The notes under the pieces are model-generated. The model was not told the origin of the DNA, did not search any database, and saw only the letters and a list, made by a program, of their open reading frames with translations. The translations under genes were made by a program, and so were the position numbers. From Riptortus pedestris (lineage: Eukaryota > Arthropoda > Insecta > Hemiptera > Alydidae), in the NCBI GenBank assembly GCA_019009955.1, contig CM032228.1, positions 8,667,001 to 8,731,000 on the forward strand: DNA of 64,000 nt, written 5' to 3'. Below are positions 46,830 through 58,229 of this stretch, in pieces (position 1 is the stretch's first letter; every line of letters starts with the position of its first letter).

Positions 46830-47183
46830 AGCCACCCCGCTGTCTCGATACCTACGAGATCCGAGTGACTAGTACTAGGCTTTAAACGAGGTAGCAGCAC
46901 CTGTCAAGGGACTGACAGCGGAGCCCTATGAGTCCAAAGGGCAATCTCGGAGGACAGGAATGGGAGTCGACTCCCAAGATGCAACGAGAGCGTAAGTGTT
47001 TCTTTAATTATCTAGCCTAAATGTGCTATATCTCGGATTAAATAGATAAATTAGCTCTTATAGCAGAGATGGTGGAAACAAAAATGCTTGCCGTGCAATA
47101 TAAGACCCTGAGAAGTAGCCGGTACATAGTTTAAATTTAAATATTAATAAAAATAATTAACCTTTCATTATAATATATATATA

Positions 47184-47235
<52 letters not shown>

Positions 47236-47705
47236 GTTACTACTCTAGGGGTCGCAATTTTTGGCTTATCGTTACCACACTTGATATATAATCGTTTTAT
47301 ACAAGAAGAAAGATCAAGTTCTTTAACGGCTGGAATCGGGGAAGGCGGAGAGGGGGGGGGGTAGAGGGAGAGAATTTCGAAAATTCTTAATGTCTCCAGT
47401 ATTATGCTTCGGATAAAGAATTATATAAAACCAATCTTATTGAAAATTTAAGGTTCTATAAATATTGTTATGTATATTTTTTCATATCTTCATTATTAAC
47501 CGAGATATGTACATTTATAAGTTTTGCGCCTTTAATACGTGAACCCCCTACTCCGACTCATGTCATATAAACAATAAGCAGTTATATTATGAAGCACTTT
47601 ATTTGAAGTTTAAATACCAAATATATTTATATATTGGACATTTACTTTTTGAGATAAATGCAAAAAGTTTACTCGCGTGGGAAATCTGCTTAGTTAACCA
47701 GAGGA
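46648..47705 (+). mobile_element. Family A copy interrupted by an unidentified insert
   Basis: AGCAG with the near-perfect palindrome (acttcccttaagggaaatc), the head, then an AT tract to 46826. An unrelated segment fills 46827-47172. AT resumes, and the body and tail start (cgtgggaaatctgcttagttaacc) follow. Confidence 0.75.
46827..47172. mobile_element. Unclassified insert in an A-family AT tract
   Basis: About 345 bp. The first 180 bp are GC-balanced (gagccaccccgctgtctcg ... gggagtcgactccc palindrome ... gcaacgagagcgtaag), the rest A+T-rich and ending near ataaaaataattaacc. It could be a SINE or the end of a non-LTR element. No second copy is seen here. Confidence 0.5.
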
Positions 47706-47717
47706 GGAGGGGGGGGG

Positions 47718-48253
47718 GGTGTTTAAAACGGGAAAATGTATAGAATAAATCTGATAGCAAATTAAATGTACTATAAATATTGTTATATCCATTTATTCTC
47801 TATCTTGAATATTAACCGAGATATTTGCATTTTTCAGCATTCAGTAAACCCCTTCTTCTACTCATGTTACTTAAACAATTCTAATAAACCACATTATTGG
47901 AAGCTTAAATACCAGGTATTGTTTTCAATACACATTTATTATGCAAGATACACACCAATATGTTCTGGTGACCCCCCCCCTTCTTAAGTTTTTGGACTCC
48001 TTAAATTTGATTGGTGGAAATAAAAGTTATTCTGATTAATTATAAATTACAGTACTACGAGTAGATATAGTAATCGTTTCCAATCAAATTAATACGTTAC
48101 ATTCAGATGTATTACAGTAATTGTTTTTAGCAGATTTCCCTTAAGGGAAATCAGCTATTGAGGTTGTACTCATGACGGAATTTTCGACATTTTTCTTCAA
48201 ATGCCCATCGATCCTACCTAGTAGATGACGAAAATGAGGTCCGTTCAAAACTG

Positions 48254-48312
<59 letters not shown>

Positions 48313-49056
48313 CTGTTACCGCTCTAGCGGTCTCAATTTTTGTTTGATACTTACAAAACTTCATATTTAAGCGTTTGATGTACAAAGAAAGTTCAAGTTC
48401 GTTAACAGCTGAAATCGGACCAGTGGGAGGGGGGGTTTAGAGGGGAGGATTTTCGAAAATTCGAAATATCTCTGTTACTATACGTTGGATAAAAAAATGT
48501 ATAGTACCAATCTTATTGCAAATTAAATTTACTATAAATATTGTTCTATACATTAATTCTCTATCTTGAATATTAACCGAGATATTTGCATTTGTATTCT
48601 GCGTGTGGTCACCTAGGCTATGTTCGGAGTTTCCGCCGAGAGCTCTGGCGGCCGTTTCCATAACGATCGTCCCTCGTTAATAGGTTTAGAGGTTAGGTTA
48701 ACTGTTTTTTGGGGTTAGAAACTACTGGGTTATTACGCCCTAAATAATGTTTTTTAGGTTTAGAGGTTTCTTACTACTACAGTTGTTATTAGGCAGATTT
48801 CTCTATTGTAAAACTTCACGTGGGAAATCTGCTTAGTTTACGCAGCCCCTGCGTGACGGACTTTTCTTTCCTGTAAGAAGTTAGCAGAACTGTTTGTTTA
48901 TATTTGAGATGCTTTCCGTCAGGAGGTTTCTTACTATCGTTTCTATTTATTCAGGTAGTAATTCACGGAGGGGTTGTGTTCCCGGTATGTAGATATATCT
49001 ATTGTTAAACTTCACGAGGGAAATCTGCTTAGTTTACCCAGCACCTGCGTGACGAA
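47718..49056 (+). mobile_element. Older family A long-form copy, interrupted by a younger A copy
   Basis: The long-form body from about 47718 breaks at 'gtaattgttttt' (48128) and resumes at 48862 (ttttctttcctgtaag) to a tail ending 'gcacctgcgtgacgaac'. A related uninterrupted copy reads 'gtaattgtttttctttcggg' (about 33998), which identifies the break as an insertion in a T run. Confidence 0.8.
48129..48861 (+). mobile_element. Family A element, variant A2, complete, nested in another A
   Basis: AGCAG plus the perfect palindrome, the head, (AT)n at 48255-48308, the body, the A2 segment (aggtttagaggttaggttaac), then the tail with the perfect hairpin ACGCAGCCCCTGCGT and GACGGAC. The flanks are T5 on the left and T4 on the right. 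One of the best preserved copies. Confidence 0.9.
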
Positions 49057-49520
49057 CTTTTTATTTTGTACGTCTGTAAAATTTAGCTTTGTTAAACATT
49101 TTAATATTTATTTAATTTTGTAAAAATTATATTCTAACATGTTAAAAGATAAATCGCCATTGTAGCGGCAACTCAAGTAAGTAATAAAATGTATGTATAA
49201 GAAGTCGGCTCATAGGCATTAGTTTGACAGAATTTGCATGCCGGTATATGTATAGAATTGCAGTAATGTTAATGTTATTGTAACAGTCTTACAGAAGATA
49301 ATATGGTAAATGTATTCAATTTATATTTAATACATTGAAATCGATCGGAGTACTGTAGTTTCTTTTATAGCGGAGATCTATCAAATAAATTCAGAATATA
49401 AATTAACCAGTTCCCTAGAACTTTATTAATAATGCATTATTTTCTGGGGAAATCAAGAGCCAATAAATTACAAGAATTGGAATATGAACTTTATTTGTAT
49501 TAAACTTTACTGGGATTTAA
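49057..49520. other. Interval without recognised features
   Basis: A+T-rich, non-repetitive. No frame or RNA gene recognised. Confidence 0.35.
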
Positions 49521-49523
49521 AAA

Positions 49524-50169
49524 GTCCGTCAAGCAGGGGCTGCGTCAACGAAGCAGATTTCCAAAGAGTTGGTAAGACCTAGTGATCTCATCTCACTGCT
49601 TATTCTGACTAAAATAAAGAAAATATGTATTACTCCCTTGATGTTAAAGTTACTTAAAAATGTTTAGAAGGATAATTGTAGAGCATCAACAGTTTAACAT
49701 TAAACCTTTTACGATCAGACATATTATCAGGAGATGTTTGTGTTTTGAATCCCCGCTATTCCATGACCTAAGGTGTTGAAAGAAAAACTTGAATATTGAG
49801 TATAGTATCCATCAAATTAACATTTTCGAGACGATAACGTTAAATATTATTGATGCCGATGTCGCACAATGAATTTGCATGTAATAAAGGTCTCATGAAA
49901 AGAATATGCGTTACTTAAGCTTAGAAGAAAGAGTTTCATGTTATAACAGCTTATTTTTAAAATGAAATGAGTAGGAGTGGGGGTTATCCTTAGTGTGAAC
50001 GCGAAAATATCCAAATATCTCGGTTAATATACATAATACGAAAAATATGTATATAACAACATTTATAGGTATTTTAATTTTTAATAAGAGGTTCTATATA
50101 ATATTTAGATCCACTAATAATAATGGAGATATTTAGAATTTTCGAAATTCTCTCTATTCTATTCTATAC
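49524..50169 (-). mobile_element. Family A long-form copy, broken by the LTR element
   Basis: Inverted tail 'gtccgtcaagcaggggctgcgtc', then the long-form body to 'taataatggagatatttagaa' where the gypsy LTR begins. On the far side of the gypsy element (52121 on) lies a piece in the opposite orientation, so the site is rearranged. Confidence 0.6.
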
Positions 50170-50420
50170 TGTCAGTTAGTGTGTAAAATTAACCGCTTAC
50201 TCTCGCAGTTGTATCTATTAGTGCTCCGTTCTTTTTGTGCGAACTCTCCTTCAATTCGTTATTTATTCATTATCCAAAGACTTATTATGTTTATTATATT
50301 TATGTTGTTCATTCTTTATTCTTTGGCAGTGTAAATTTTTGTTGTTTTTTTTTTTTTTATAAATTATAATGGACTTATTTCATATGAGTTTTGTTATTGT
50401 ACGTTATTAAAACCCGTACA
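50170..50420 (+). mobile_element. 5' LTR of the gypsy element, truncated
   Basis: 251 bp nearly identical to 51888-52120 (tgtcagttagtgtgtaaaat ... cgttattaaaacccgtaca). The 3' LTR seems to begin further left, at 51734 just after the polypurine tract, so this copy lacks about the first 150 bp. Confidence 0.8.
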
Positions 50421-50426
50421 TTAAAG

Positions 50427-50444
50427 TGGTGACCCCGACGCTGG
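50427..50444 (+). promoter_or_regulatory. Primer binding site
   Basis: TGGTGACCCCGACG lies 6 bp after the 5' LTR and begins with TGG, matching the CCA end of a tRNA. The particular tRNA is not established. Confidence 0.65.
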
Positions 50445-50453
50445 ACATTAAAG

Positions 50454-51042
50454 ATGGAAAACATCAGCAAAGACGTAAACCCTACGGAACTGGAGGAAGT
50501 CGGCGCTTGCGGATTGGAACCTAACATCCGGAGCTTTGGTTTTGCCAGGCTGAAGCAGTCTTCGCCACCTCCAAGGTAACTAGCCCTAGGATTAATTTTC
50601 AGTTCGTTATTGCCAACCTCGACTTCGAAATTCTAAAAGAGGTGGCCGATATAGTTAAAAATCCCCCTGCTAACCCATATGAAGCCCTTAAAAACCGGCT
50701 TTTCCACACATTCACGGAATCCGAAAACCTACGGATCCGGCGACTTCTCGAAGAGAAACGCCTATTTGAAGGAGAACGGCCTTCTCAACTCCTCAACGAA
50801 TTGAAACGACTAGCTGGCGCCACTATACCCCCAAACCTCTTACGTCATGTATGGCTGAGGGAACTTCCCGACCGTATACAGGCCATGCTAGCCGTTACCA
50901 ACGAGGCCTCAGTCGATAAACTGGCTGAGATTGCAGATCGTATTGCTGAAGAATATGAGCCCAGCATCCTTGAAGTACGCGCACAGAACACACAACCCTG
51001 CACAGGACTTGGATCTGTCGCTATGGCGTCCCTACTAGAATA
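50454..51042 (+). pseudogene. Ty3/gypsy Gag, frameshifted and truncated
   Basis: Gag packages the element RNA in the cytoplasm. A start follows the primer site (MENISKDVNP). After a frame change near 50527 the protein reads PELWFCQAEAVFATSKVTSP and continues as the long frame with LKNRLFHTFTESENLRIRRL, the ERPSQLLNELKRLAG block and VDKLAEIADRIAEEYEP, conserved stretches of arthropod gypsy Gag. It ends abruptly after about 130 residues, where the sequence jumps to integrase. The zinc knuckle, protease, RT and RNase H are all missing. The Met at 50642 is internal. Confidence 0.8.
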
Positions 51043-51560
51043 ACAACGGACCAAGGGCGGCAGTTCGAGAGTCAAATATTCTGCAAGCTCACACACATTT
51101 TCGGGATCAAACGTACTAGGACAACTCCTTACCATCCACAAAGTAATGGCTGCATTGAACGGTGGCACAGGACACTCAAAGCAGCTCTCACAGCTCACCT
51201 CATCGGCTCATCGAGATGGACTGACCTGCTGCCTGGTGAATTTCTCGCAAGCCACCAACGACCTGAGGACCCCGAGGAGTTCCTGCGAAGGTTGAGGGAC
51301 CACATGAAGGACCTTCGACCAGCACCTCACCGTCCCAGCAGCAGCCAAACCTTTGTTCCTAAGGACCTCAGGAACTGCACTCATGTGTTCCTACGAGATG
51401 ATACAGTTCGCCAACCCCTAACACCACCATACTCATGACCTCATCTTGTACTGGACCGACAGCCAGACATTCAAGATCCAACTTCCTACGGGACCAAGAA
51501 CCGTCTCACTCGACCGTCTGAAGCCAGCCTACATCATCCAGGACGCATCGCAACAAACCT
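51043..51560 (+). pseudogene. Ty3/gypsy integrase, C-terminal remnant
   Basis: From 51043 the sequence reads TTDQGRQFES (second catalytic Asp), GIKRTRTTPYHPQSNGCIER (catalytic Glu in the final ER) and RTLKAALTAHL. In another frame FVPKDLRNCTHVFLRDDTVR and then TVSLDRLKPAYI (about 51500-51540) follow, the usual end of gypsy integrase. The first catalytic Asp and the zinc-binding domain are absent. Joined directly to Gag, this shows one deletion of most of pol. Stops and shifts make it non-functional. Confidence 0.8.
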
Positions 51561-51724
51561 CATCCAACCCCACAGCACAGCAGACCTCTGCGAATCCCCA
51601 GACAACACTGCACCCTTCCAACCAGTCTTCAGCCCAAGACACAGCCACACAAGCGGAACAACCTCACCGGACTCGTCGAGGAAGACCCATTAGACTTCCT
51701 GCCCACTTCCATGACTCTGCCATT

Positions 51725-51733
51725 GGGGGGAGG
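51725..51733 (+). promoter_or_regulatory. Polypurine tract
   Basis: GGGGGGAGG immediately precedes TGATGTAGCAG, the probable true start of the 3' LTR. Confidence 0.6.
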
Positions 51734-52120
51734 TGATGTAGCAGCTTGGCCTGCTCTATAACAACCCTTAACCTAACCCCTACTAGCTGCCACCTGGTCT
51801 CAGTGACAGTGTTGCCAGGAACTATTTAACCTAAAACAATTAATCTAATTTTAAAGTGGCTACACTGCGAGCAACCTCATAATAACCTGTCAGTTAGTGT
51901 GTAAAATCAACCGCTTACTCTCGCAGTTGTATCTATTAGTGCTCCGTTATTTTTGTGCGAACTCTGCTTCAATTCATTATTTATTCATTATCCAAAGACT
52001 TATTATTTTATGTTGTTCATTCTTTATTCTTTGGCAGTGTAAATTTTTGTTTTTTTGCATAAATTATAATGGACTTATTTCATTTGAGTTTTGTTATTGT
52101 ACGTTATTAAAACCCGTACA
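51734..52120 (+). mobile_element. 3' LTR of the gypsy element
   Basis: Probable full LTR of 387 bp, TGATGT...GTACA. Its last 233 bp (51888-52120) match the 5' LTR with a few substitutions and small gaps. No matching target duplication is seen at the outer ends. Confidence 0.65.
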
Positions 52121-52530
52121 TTAAAAGTTAATAGCTGTTATTTTATGAAGTACCTTACTTGAAGCATAAATACCAATTATTATTCTCATAGAACTTCTTC
52201 GTTTTGATGTAAATGGAAATACAGGACGCACGTGGGAAATCTGCTTAGTTAATGCAGCCCCAGCGAAATTGTATTCATATGTTTTTCATGGTTACCAAAC
52301 TCGCCAGAATCGAACCAATCTTGTTAAACTATTGTTGCTGTACAACTGCTGTTCCACACATATTTATGTAACTCAAATACTAATCCAGTTAATCGTACTC
52401 CCTTATTTTCAGGTCTAAGTGCTCCCCTTCCACTCCTCGATTTTTTACATAGAAATAGAAATTAATTGGAGAGATGACATGTGTCATTTGAGCAATAGGG
52501 AAATCTGCTGATTTTACGCAGCCCCTCAAA
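52121..52530 (+). mobile_element. Family A tail fragments
   Basis: Two pieces: 52125-52263 ending 'cgtgggaaatctgcttagttaatgcagcccc', and 52275-52525 ending 'aatagggaaatctgctgattttacgcagcccc'. Both have lost the terminal bases. Confidence 0.5.
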
Positions 52531-53340
52531 GAGTTTTTTTGAATTCCCTGTAACATGTGCCACGATTACAAACTCCACCTCGGTTGGATTTTACTCCTGA
52601 TTTCTGAGTATAAATCTCCCCCATAATAATACTCGTATTAGTAAATGTATGTCCAATGCTACATTAATGTCAAACCGCACAATAAACCCGATATTCATCG
52701 TTCAAGCACGAGAGGAAATCTGTTTTAAAAATACCAGATTGGTGAATCAGCTTTTGATATAAATGTAATAACTCAGTATCAGATAAATAAAGTGCGATTA
52801 AATTATTTCTTGTAGAAAAATTAATAATATTGTTTTGAGTTGAGACCTCTGAAATGCCGAGATAAGACAATTTGAAAGCTTATTATCTCGCTGGAATAGA
52901 CTCCAGAGTAACTGACTGTTTCGACAGTTGCCAAAACTAATTCTAACACGAGTTAAACAGTTGGAGTCGGCCAGTTATCCAATTTACTCGCCAATTTCGG
53001 CATAATCAAATTCTACCTCGAATTAATTTACGAAACGATTCATATTGGAGTATTCTGAGTTAGTCGTTTGTGGTATTACTCTGAAGATGAAGTAAGCTGA
53101 TCAAACAATGTTTAGTTCTGTCGGCGGCATCACAACTAAGCCCTAAAGCTCAATTACTACTTGTAGATATCAACAGTAATATTCAATTATATTTGTGGTA
53201 GCCTAACTTCACTAATGGTCAATTGAGTATCAAAGCAATGAAGAGTAATGTAAAGTTATCAATGTGGTATAGTAATATCCTTGAAGATCAGCAATTCATG
53301 TTTTACTCAAAACGCGGGAATCGTAGAATTTTTTAAATTA
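52531..53340. other. Interval without recognised features
   Basis: Non-repetitive sequence. Short frames (for example 52670-52870) lack known motifs. Confidence 0.35.
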
Positions 53341-53381
53341 TATTCAAAAGGTGACCAAACTGAGCTCCGTTCTAAACTGTC

Positions 53382-53437
<56 letters not shown>

Positions 53438-53438
<1 letters not shown>

Positions 53439-54383
53439 TAGCTCAGATACCCGGCTTCGCTCGGGAATTCATTTGAGGCCGAATGGTGATAGTATTTTTT
53501 TGGCAAGGCTTTACTTTGCACAATGTTTTGACATTTACCCGCCCCAGTGTTTAGAGTAAATACCCGTCGATTCTGTGGATTTGTTTATAATACAATTATT
53601 TTTTTATGCAAGACTTCACTGTCCTCCATATTGTCATATTTCCCATTTCCTGTGCATTCTGCATAGATTTGAATTAGTAGATATAACTCATTTATACTTA
53701 GGTATACGACGAAAGTGTATATAACAAAAGTTACTCCAAATAACAAAATAAACAATTTTTGTTATGTGCATAATTGCCGAAACCTCAATAAGAAACGAAA
53801 TTTCACTATTTTGAATTTCAGGCCTCCCTTATAACCCCCACTCCTGCCCGTCCCTAGAAATGTTAGTATGGCTTATTATAAGGAAGGCGTTAGTGCTAAT
53901 ACACATACCGAGTGTTTTATTTAGTTCGGTTGAGTCTTTTGTGCCAAATAAACTTGACTCCCAGTATACTTTTTAGCGTATAACTCATTTATGCTTCGTA
54001 TACGGCAAAAGTGCATATAACAAAGGTTACTCTAAATAACAAAATAAACAACTTTTGTTATGTGCATGTTTGCTGAAAAAGCAATAGGAAACGAAATATC
54101 GCTATTTTTAATTTCAGGCCTTCCTTATAACCCACTCCTGTTCGTCTCAGAGAATATTAATATAGCCTGAAGTCTAAGTTGGGCTAGTAGTAATATACAT
54201 AACAAGTGTCATAAAATTCGGTTCAGCCGTTTATGCGTGAAAAGGTAACAAACAAACAAACAAATAAACAAACAAACAAACAGACACCAAAAAAACAAAA
54301 TGCAGTTATGGTGTCTATGACATGTGAAACGAAAAGTTATCGTGAAATTTCGCGAAAAAAATCAATGTACAGACAGAGGTTAC

Positions 54384-54391
<8 letters not shown>
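53438..54391 (-). mobile_element. Family B non-autonomous Helitron
   Basis: On the minus strand it closes with the hairpin cccgagcgaagccggg, TATCTGAG and CTAG (53438-53441) against (AT)n. The 5' end (ataaaattgtaacctctgtc) is likewise against (AT)n at 54391. Monomer marks 'cttataacccccactcctg' lie near 53828 and 54125. The AT tract on the left follows an A-head scrap (gagctccgttctaaactgt), so it again sits in an A tract. Confidence 0.85.
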
Positions 54392-54447
<56 letters not shown>

Positions 54448-54577
54448 CAAAACATAACTTTTATTGGACTTTTGTATTGAATATTGAAACTTCCCCGTTA
54501 ACTTCGTTAATATATCTCGGATCGAAAATAAATAGAACCAATCTCATTGAGGAAGCATATATTATTGAGGATATTAA

Positions 54578-55966
54578 CCCTCCGTTAGTCGCGGCGTCCT
54601 GACAGGTGCATCTTTGTGTTGTTTTTCTAATAACTTCCGATTGAATAAACCCAACGACTTCCGCCTCCAGCAATGCTTCTACCTTCCCTTCCTCCTCAAT
54701 ACAGTATAGGTTTGACCTTCGAAGTTTGTACATAGTGCGTTCCTTGTGCTAAAATCACCCCACAGGTGCACCGCGGCCAAAGTTGTAAGTATTTCATTTT
54801 CTTTTATTTCTATATTTAATCTATTTATCTTAGACATATTTATCATTTGACGTTTGTAGTGCCTTGATTGTTTTTGAATAGTTAAAAATACCTACAAAAT
54901 AGGGAATTCACCTCTGAGGTGACCGCGACTAACAATGCATTTTTTCAGAAAAAATGGACCAGGAAATACGTATTTTTGATTTGAGTAATCAAAATGACAT
55001 TGCTAGACTCCACCACACATTACAGGATCCTTTCGACGATAACATACAGAACGACACACATTCGGAATTTGAAGACGGCTTGGAAGAACGGGGTATTGAC
55101 TCAGAGACTGAGCAAAGTGACGTGGAATCGGAAAGTGATGGGGAGGATGAGCAGTCACACGAAAAATATGTTGCATTGAGAAGTGTGAAAAGAATGATCG
55201 TTGTCCGTTTCGAGTGGAGGAAACCCCCTTTTCCTTTGCGCAAAATAGGAAAACAAAATTTATTGACACACCTTCCGGGAGTGAAAGGGGCGGCAAAGGA
55301 GGTTACTAATGAACTTGACTGCTGGTTCTGTCTCTTTGATGAGACAATTATTAGTAGCATTGTGCACTGCAGAAACGAATTTATAAAAATCGTTGAGCCA
55401 GAATTTTCTAGGCGGAGGGATGCCAAAGAGATGGACTTCACTGAAATAAAAGCCTATATAGGCCTTCTTTACTTAGCTGGCACAGAATTAATTTAGAAGA
55501 CTTTATGTAAAACATGTTGAGCAAGAAACTCACCTGCGTAGAACTAGATGCCACTAAAAGATTTGATGTGAAACGTTTTAATTTCCTTTTCTATCTTAAA
55601 TGTTTTCTTGTATTTGTTATACCTGCCGAAATCAAATGATTAAGTAGTTCTAAACTATTCTTATTGTACTTTTTTATATATTTTTCGAGTAGCTAAGCAA
55701 GTAGTACCTAAAGAATTCATTGTTCGTAAATTGCTTCATGTTACCTGAAATAAATTAATATTTTTGATAGTTGTAAGATATATGCATGTGTTACTTCTCT
55801 AACTTTTAAATTAAAATAGTTTTACTATTAGTTCAGGTAAGTATTTATATTTGTTCACCTCTATTTTTGCCCTAAGAAGCAGTTTTACTAACATATTTCT
55901 CCATCGTCACCTCATAGGTGACCTACACCTAGAGTCGTTTGGAAATGACCCGTGTCTAACAGAGGG
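54578..55966 (+). mobile_element. piggyBac element with both ends
   Basis: 1389 bp between TTAA at 54574-54577 and TTAA at 55967-55970. Inverted ends CCCTCCGTTAGTCGCGG and (reverse) CCCTCTGTTAGACACGG. Subterminal copies of AGGTG[CA] motifs lie near 54603, 54765, 54918 and 55916, and an inverted copy of the end sequence (ccgcgactaaca) at 54923-54934. It holds a shortened transposase gene. Probably mobile only with a helper, or dead. Confidence 0.9.
54954..55496 (+). pseudogene. piggyBac transposase, N-terminal part
   Basis: The 180-residue frame starts with MDQEIRIFDLSNQNDIARL, has an acidic region (residues about 40-70, SETEQSDVESESDGEDEQ) and then the beginning of the DDE_Tnp_1_7 fold: HLPGVKGAAKEVTNELDCWF, LFDETIISSIVHCRNEF and FTEIKAYIGLLYLAG, all matching the start of the family domain. 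A stop follows at once (GTELI*). Known piggyBac transposases are about 550-600 residues; the catalytic Asp residues and the C-terminal Cys-rich domain are missing, and the 470 bp to the end do not encode them. An internal deletion is the simplest explanation. A retained N-terminal protein could bind ends without cutting, but nothing shows that it is expressed. Confidence 0.85.
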
Positions 55967-56029
55967 TTAATACTGTTACATATGTTTTATAGTTGGTTTT
56001 TTTTTGTTTTTTTTAGGATATCTCCCCTT

Positions 56030-56324
56030 TTCCATAAAAAGTTTCCTTAAATGTCCTTCAATCCTAGGCGGTAGCAATTTTTGTCTTATCAAACAGAAAA
56101 TCTTGTTCGTTAACGGCTGAAATCGGACCAGTAGGAAGGGATGGGGTGGTTGAGGGGGAGAGTTTTGAAAATTCCACATATTACCGTCGGATCAAAAATT
56201 CGCATATAAATGCATGTTTGTTGTACGTTGACGTCATCAATTAATATTTTATCTTATAATCTAAAAATTTCTTTAAATGCCTATCGATTTTACCTAGGAG
56301 ATGTCGATAATGGGATAATAAATA

Positions 56325-56400
<76 letters not shown>

Positions 56401-56520
56401 GTTACCGCTACAAAACTAAAGATCATGTTCGTTAATGGATAAAACCGGACCAGGGGGAGGTGGTGGTTTAGATGGGACTAATTTTGATAATCCGAAACAT
56501 CTCCGTTACAATACGGCGCA
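56030..56520 (+). mobile_element. Family A fragments
   Basis: A head/body piece with deleted AT tract (56030-56200: gtccttcaatcctaggcggtagc ... ctgaaatcggaccagtagg) and a second copy (56255-56520: head, (AT)n at 56328-56398, body start). Confidence 0.65.
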
Positions 56521-57299
56521 CACTGGAGCGATCCTTCATTAATGTTGGACATTGGGGGAAAAGATAAAAGTTTTAATTTGGGATTTTGATTGTATTGTTA
56601 GTACCACATAAACCCTTTTCAATTGAACAGATTGATTTTTAGCCATATTATTGCAATGGTTTTTACATAATGCCTGGTTATAATTGCTATGTTAAAAAAA
56701 GCCTTGGTTTATTTAATTCGTCGTGAACTCTTATTTCATTTTATAAATTATTGTTGCTTCCAGTACACATTAAGGGTATTATAACAAATCAAAAACTGGC
56801 ACAAAAGGTTTTTAAAATTCCACTAATTTTTTTTTTTTTTTACATCGAGGTGAAAATAATTTTATTTAATTGAATTCGCAAATCGCTTGTATTTGCTTGA
56901 AAAAAATACCACTTGGCATGCTTTTAGGATTATATTGTCTTATTTACAACGTCGTCAGATCTTGCCTAAAATTGCCTATTCATTAAATATTTTACTTTTA
57001 GTGTTAACGCTTTCGGTGCGGAAGAAGTATTGTATTATACCTCCCGCGGACCTTTCCCAACTACGTACGGTGTAAAACGTCTCCTCCTCTAAGCAATTGA
57101 CGCCGCCATTCACGTTCGAAGAAATAGTTAAATACGTGTTTTTCTTGTCTAAATATTTTATATGTAGATCTTATGTGTCTACAAATCACAATTCTCTACT
57201 TAGTAAGCGATACATAATCTGTATGTACACATTTAAAACTCATCCTACCGTTATATCGCATCTGGCAAAATTGCTGATGAGGTAGTTCAATAGAGTATT
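56521..57299. other. Interval without recognised features
   Basis: Non-repetitive A+T-rich DNA. The 62-codon frames at 56887 and 57097 have no known motif. Confidence 0.35.
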
Positions 57300-57520
57300 G
57301 GATGTGCTTTAAAATGACACCAGAATCAATATTCTAGGACCAGTAGAAACGGAGATATTAATCAATGTCCGGCTTACCCTATCACTCGCTCCAGTGTGCG
57401 TCGGTTCGAAAAATTCTACAGAAATTTTAATAAAAAATAAATGTCCTATATATATTGTTATATACTTTTCTTCTCTATCTTGAATACTAATCGAGATATT
57501 TGGATTTTTCGGATTCGTAT
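57300..57520 (-). mobile_element. Family A body fragment
   Basis: Diverged body (gtcggttcgaaaaattctacagaa ... ctctatcttgaatactaatcgagatatttgg). Note that this piece itself reads like the plus-strand body; orientation is uncertain because of rearrangement. Confidence 0.4.
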
Positions 57521-57526
57521 ATACTG

Positions 57527-57925
57527 TTACGTTTATCACAAAAATAATTAACGTTGAGTATAGGGCTCCTCAGAAATGCGAAATTAAATGTACAAGCATT
57601 AATGTGTTTATCAGTACATTACATATTTATTAGACGATCACTACTTTGATTTACACACTTGGCAAGTTATTTTTCACTACTAACACTATACGTACTCACT
57701 ATACACTAGTATGCACTATTATTGTCACGTTCTTATCACACAGCACAATAACTCACGATCACATAAATCACTGATGTTCAACTTTTAAACACAACTGCCT
57801 GGCTATATATGCCCTAAGTCGGTTCTTGTATGCGCCAACTCGTCAGCTGATTGCTAGAAGGTTCTAGATTCCTGTCCTGGCTTCATCCATGCCTATCTTT
57901 TGCACTGATGCCCTCAGTTTCATGT
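57527..57925. mobile_element. Possible solitary LTR
   Basis: Begins TGTTACGTTTATCAC. It contains TATATATGCCC, a ctagaaggttctag palindrome and mixed composition unlike its surroundings. Retroviral-type LTRs of arthropods often begin TGTTACG. No clear end or target duplication. Confidence 0.25.
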
Positions 57926-58229
57926 AACTTCTTAAAAACGGAATTAAATAAACCTAATTTTCAAGTAGCAAAAAAAAAATCCCTTAATTTTACCAATGGA
58001 TGCATATTTTACAACAATATATAAATACATAATTATTTTGAATGTACCTCATTCTGGGCTTTCCCTAACATTGGCTTAAAAACAAATTTTCCAATAAATA
58101 CGTCATGAGAATAACCTCAATAAGCCTGATTACCGTTAAGAGAAATCTCATAATTATGATTGGAGCAGTCGAAGTGAAACCTTTTTTCAACGGGGTTAGG
58201 TACGACTTAACATCCCATTAAACGCTTTT

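Noticed and set aside
50845..51198. 117-codon minus frame in the gypsy element
   Set aside because: Antisense to Gag and integrase.
54989..55441. 150-codon minus frame over the piggyBac transposase
   Set aside because: Antisense shadow; the plus strand carries the transposase motifs.
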